From Symbiodinium natans (Eukaryota > Sar > Dinophyceae > Suessiales > Symbiodiniaceae): a stretch of 62,000 bases of DNA. The notes beneath the pieces are model-generated. The model was given only the letters and a program-made list of their open reading frames with translations. It searched no databases and was not told where the DNA came from. The DNA lies in contig CAJNDS010000295.1 in NCBI GenBank assembly GCA_905221605.1, positions 1 through 62,000 on the forward strand. Reading direction: 5' to 3'. Below, in pieces: positions 61,301 to 62,000 of this stretch. Each line of letters opens with the position of its first letter. Within the stretch, counting starts at the first letter, position 1. A program made the position numbers and the translations under genes.

Positions 61301-62000
61301 AATACGCCAGCAAGACTTTCCTAATTACTAAAGACTTCTGGGCCATTTCAGGGCATTTTCGGGGTACTTTCGGGCATTTTCGGGGTGTTTCGGGGTAAGC
61401 TCTGTGTACTTCGGGCACGCTCAGGGTGCTTGCGGGGTATTCTTGAGGAACTTCAGGGACCACTTTCGGGGATACTTCGGCTCTAAGCCCTCGCAGCAAG
61501 AAAGCAAACGGCGTCTCAAGCAAAGCATGCCGGCAATCACCGCTCTCTCTTCCTTGTGGCTTCTCGACTTCCGCCTTCTTTCCTCCTGTCGTCGCTTTCT
61601 TGAGGATGCTCGGTCCTGGCTGTGGCTTAACAACAGAGACCTGCAGGCAGGTAATCGCGTCTATTTCCATGTCCGAGCCCGAAGGCTGGCGTGGAGAACG
61701 ACCTTTCCCCGCTTTCTGGCGGCGACCCCCGCTCAACGCCCACCAAGCCCGATTAGCGGATACGAGTTTCACGTTGCGTTTGCCTTTGTACAACCTAGAC
61801 CCGGTTTTGTAGAGATACGTTCTCCACCCTTTCTCCACCGCCGCCCAGGGACTAATGGCGTTAAACGTAACTTCCGCAACGAGAACCTCCGTCAAAAGAA
61901 GGCTACAATCACCGAAAACGACCTCTAAGTCGACGACGTCCGATACGGGGATCTTCCCCCCTGAAGCGTTGTACAGAGTGACCTCTCTCTCGTGCTTCTT
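61248..62000 (-). CDS. Protease region of copia element 2 (5'-partial)
   Basis: The minus-strand frame is open from the window end to 61248. REVTLYNASGGKIPVSDVVD, LEVVFGDCSLLLTEVLVAEV, TFNAISPWAAVEKGW and SANRAWWAL fit the C-terminal half of a copia-type retropepsin (strand-rich, then the 'NaiSp...GW...WWAL' end). The catalytic DSG/DTG would lie beyond base 62,000. The frame then passes a Pro-rich stretch (EVPQEYPASTLSVPEVHRAY) and overlaps the main pol frame by 53 nt, one base out of register (+1). Confidence 0.6.
   Translation of the reverse strand, partial: KKHEREVTLYNASGGKIPVSDVVDLEVVFGDCSLLLTEVLVAEVTFNAISPWAAVEKGWRTYLYKTGSRLYKGKRNVKLVSANRAWWALSGGRRQKAGKGRSPRQPSGSDMEIDAITCLQVSVVKPQPGPSILKKATTGGKKAEVEKPQGRESGDCRHALLETPFAFLLRGLRAEVSPKVVPEVPQEYPASTLSVPEVHRAYPETPRKCPKVPRKCPEMAQKSLVIRKVLLAYFGMVLGMACGMFCGVLA

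Larger units (their letters stand above)
55753..62000 (-). mobile_element. Ty1/copia LTR retrotransposon 2, 3' part (5' end outside window)
   Basis: The minus-strand element enters at the window end inside its protease domain and runs through the intact polyprotein to a stop at 55790. A polypurine-like GAGGGGG and a possible 3' LTR start (TGTGTAAAATTCACC) follow. Domain order: protease, coding minisatellite, membrane segment, integrase, reverse transcriptase, RNase H, methyltransferase-like tail. The LTR cannot be proved because the 5' copy is not in the window. GTAAAATTCACC recurs at about 52891-52902. Confidence 0.8.

Noticed and set aside
1-62000. CRISPR array or bacterial operon
   Set aside because: No regular direct repeats with unique spacers, no Shine-Dalgarno-led gene rows; introns and LTR elements show a eukaryote.

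Overview
The window looks like nuclear DNA of a dinoflagellate. Three things point there: TTTAGGG-type telomere-like repeats throughout, genes cut into tiny exons whose introns often start with GC instead of GT, and Ty1/copia polyproteins with extra domains of a kind I associate with Symbiodinium-like genomes. Nothing suggests bacterial, plant or animal DNA. Species cannot be determined from the sequence.

Bases 1 to about 47,700 form a genic compartment in which almost all spacer is perfect or degenerate TTTAGGG/CCCTAAA repeat. The repeats are mostly intronic. Joining short unique islands across them rebuilds two genes on the minus strand. One is an NME7-type protein (DM10 domain plus two NDP-kinase domains) from about 10.33 to 0.42 kb; its last exon should lie before base 1. 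The other is a multi-pass membrane protein with a TIR-like signature, from 46.75 to 39.6 kb, ending in a stop codon. Reading phases agree at nearly every junction. Parts of a protein kinase (28.6-28.1 kb), an unidentified gene (36.9-31.2 kb) and several orphan exons lie between them. Three families of foldback or MITE-like hairpins and many microsatellites are interspersed.

A copia-type LTR retrotransposon (13,247-23,180, minus strand) sits in a CCCTAAA array with a perfect 5-bp target duplication and two LTRs that I read as identical. Its coding part contains gag, two tandem retropepsin-like units, a cytosine-methyltransferase-like domain, integrase, a 2-oxoglutarate/Fe(II)-dioxygenase-like domain, reverse transcriptase, RNase H and a membrane-anchored Cys/His tail, but it is spread over several frames.

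From about 47.7 kb on, telomere-like repeat nearly disappears. This compartment holds a decayed reverse-transcriptase fragment, a 17-residue coding minisatellite bounded by 107-bp direct repeats (49.6-50.4 kb), an AT-rich island, a 2.5-kb field of a dispersed GAGGCCG motif, and the 3' part of a second copia element (55.75 kb to the window end). That element has one intact 1,836-codon frame with 13 copies of the same 17-residue repeat, integrase, reverse transcriptase, RNase H and a different C-terminal methyltransferase-like domain.

Limits: everything was read by eye. Domain calls rest on motifs, exon borders on AG acceptors plus phase and family agreement, and no alignment or search was run.
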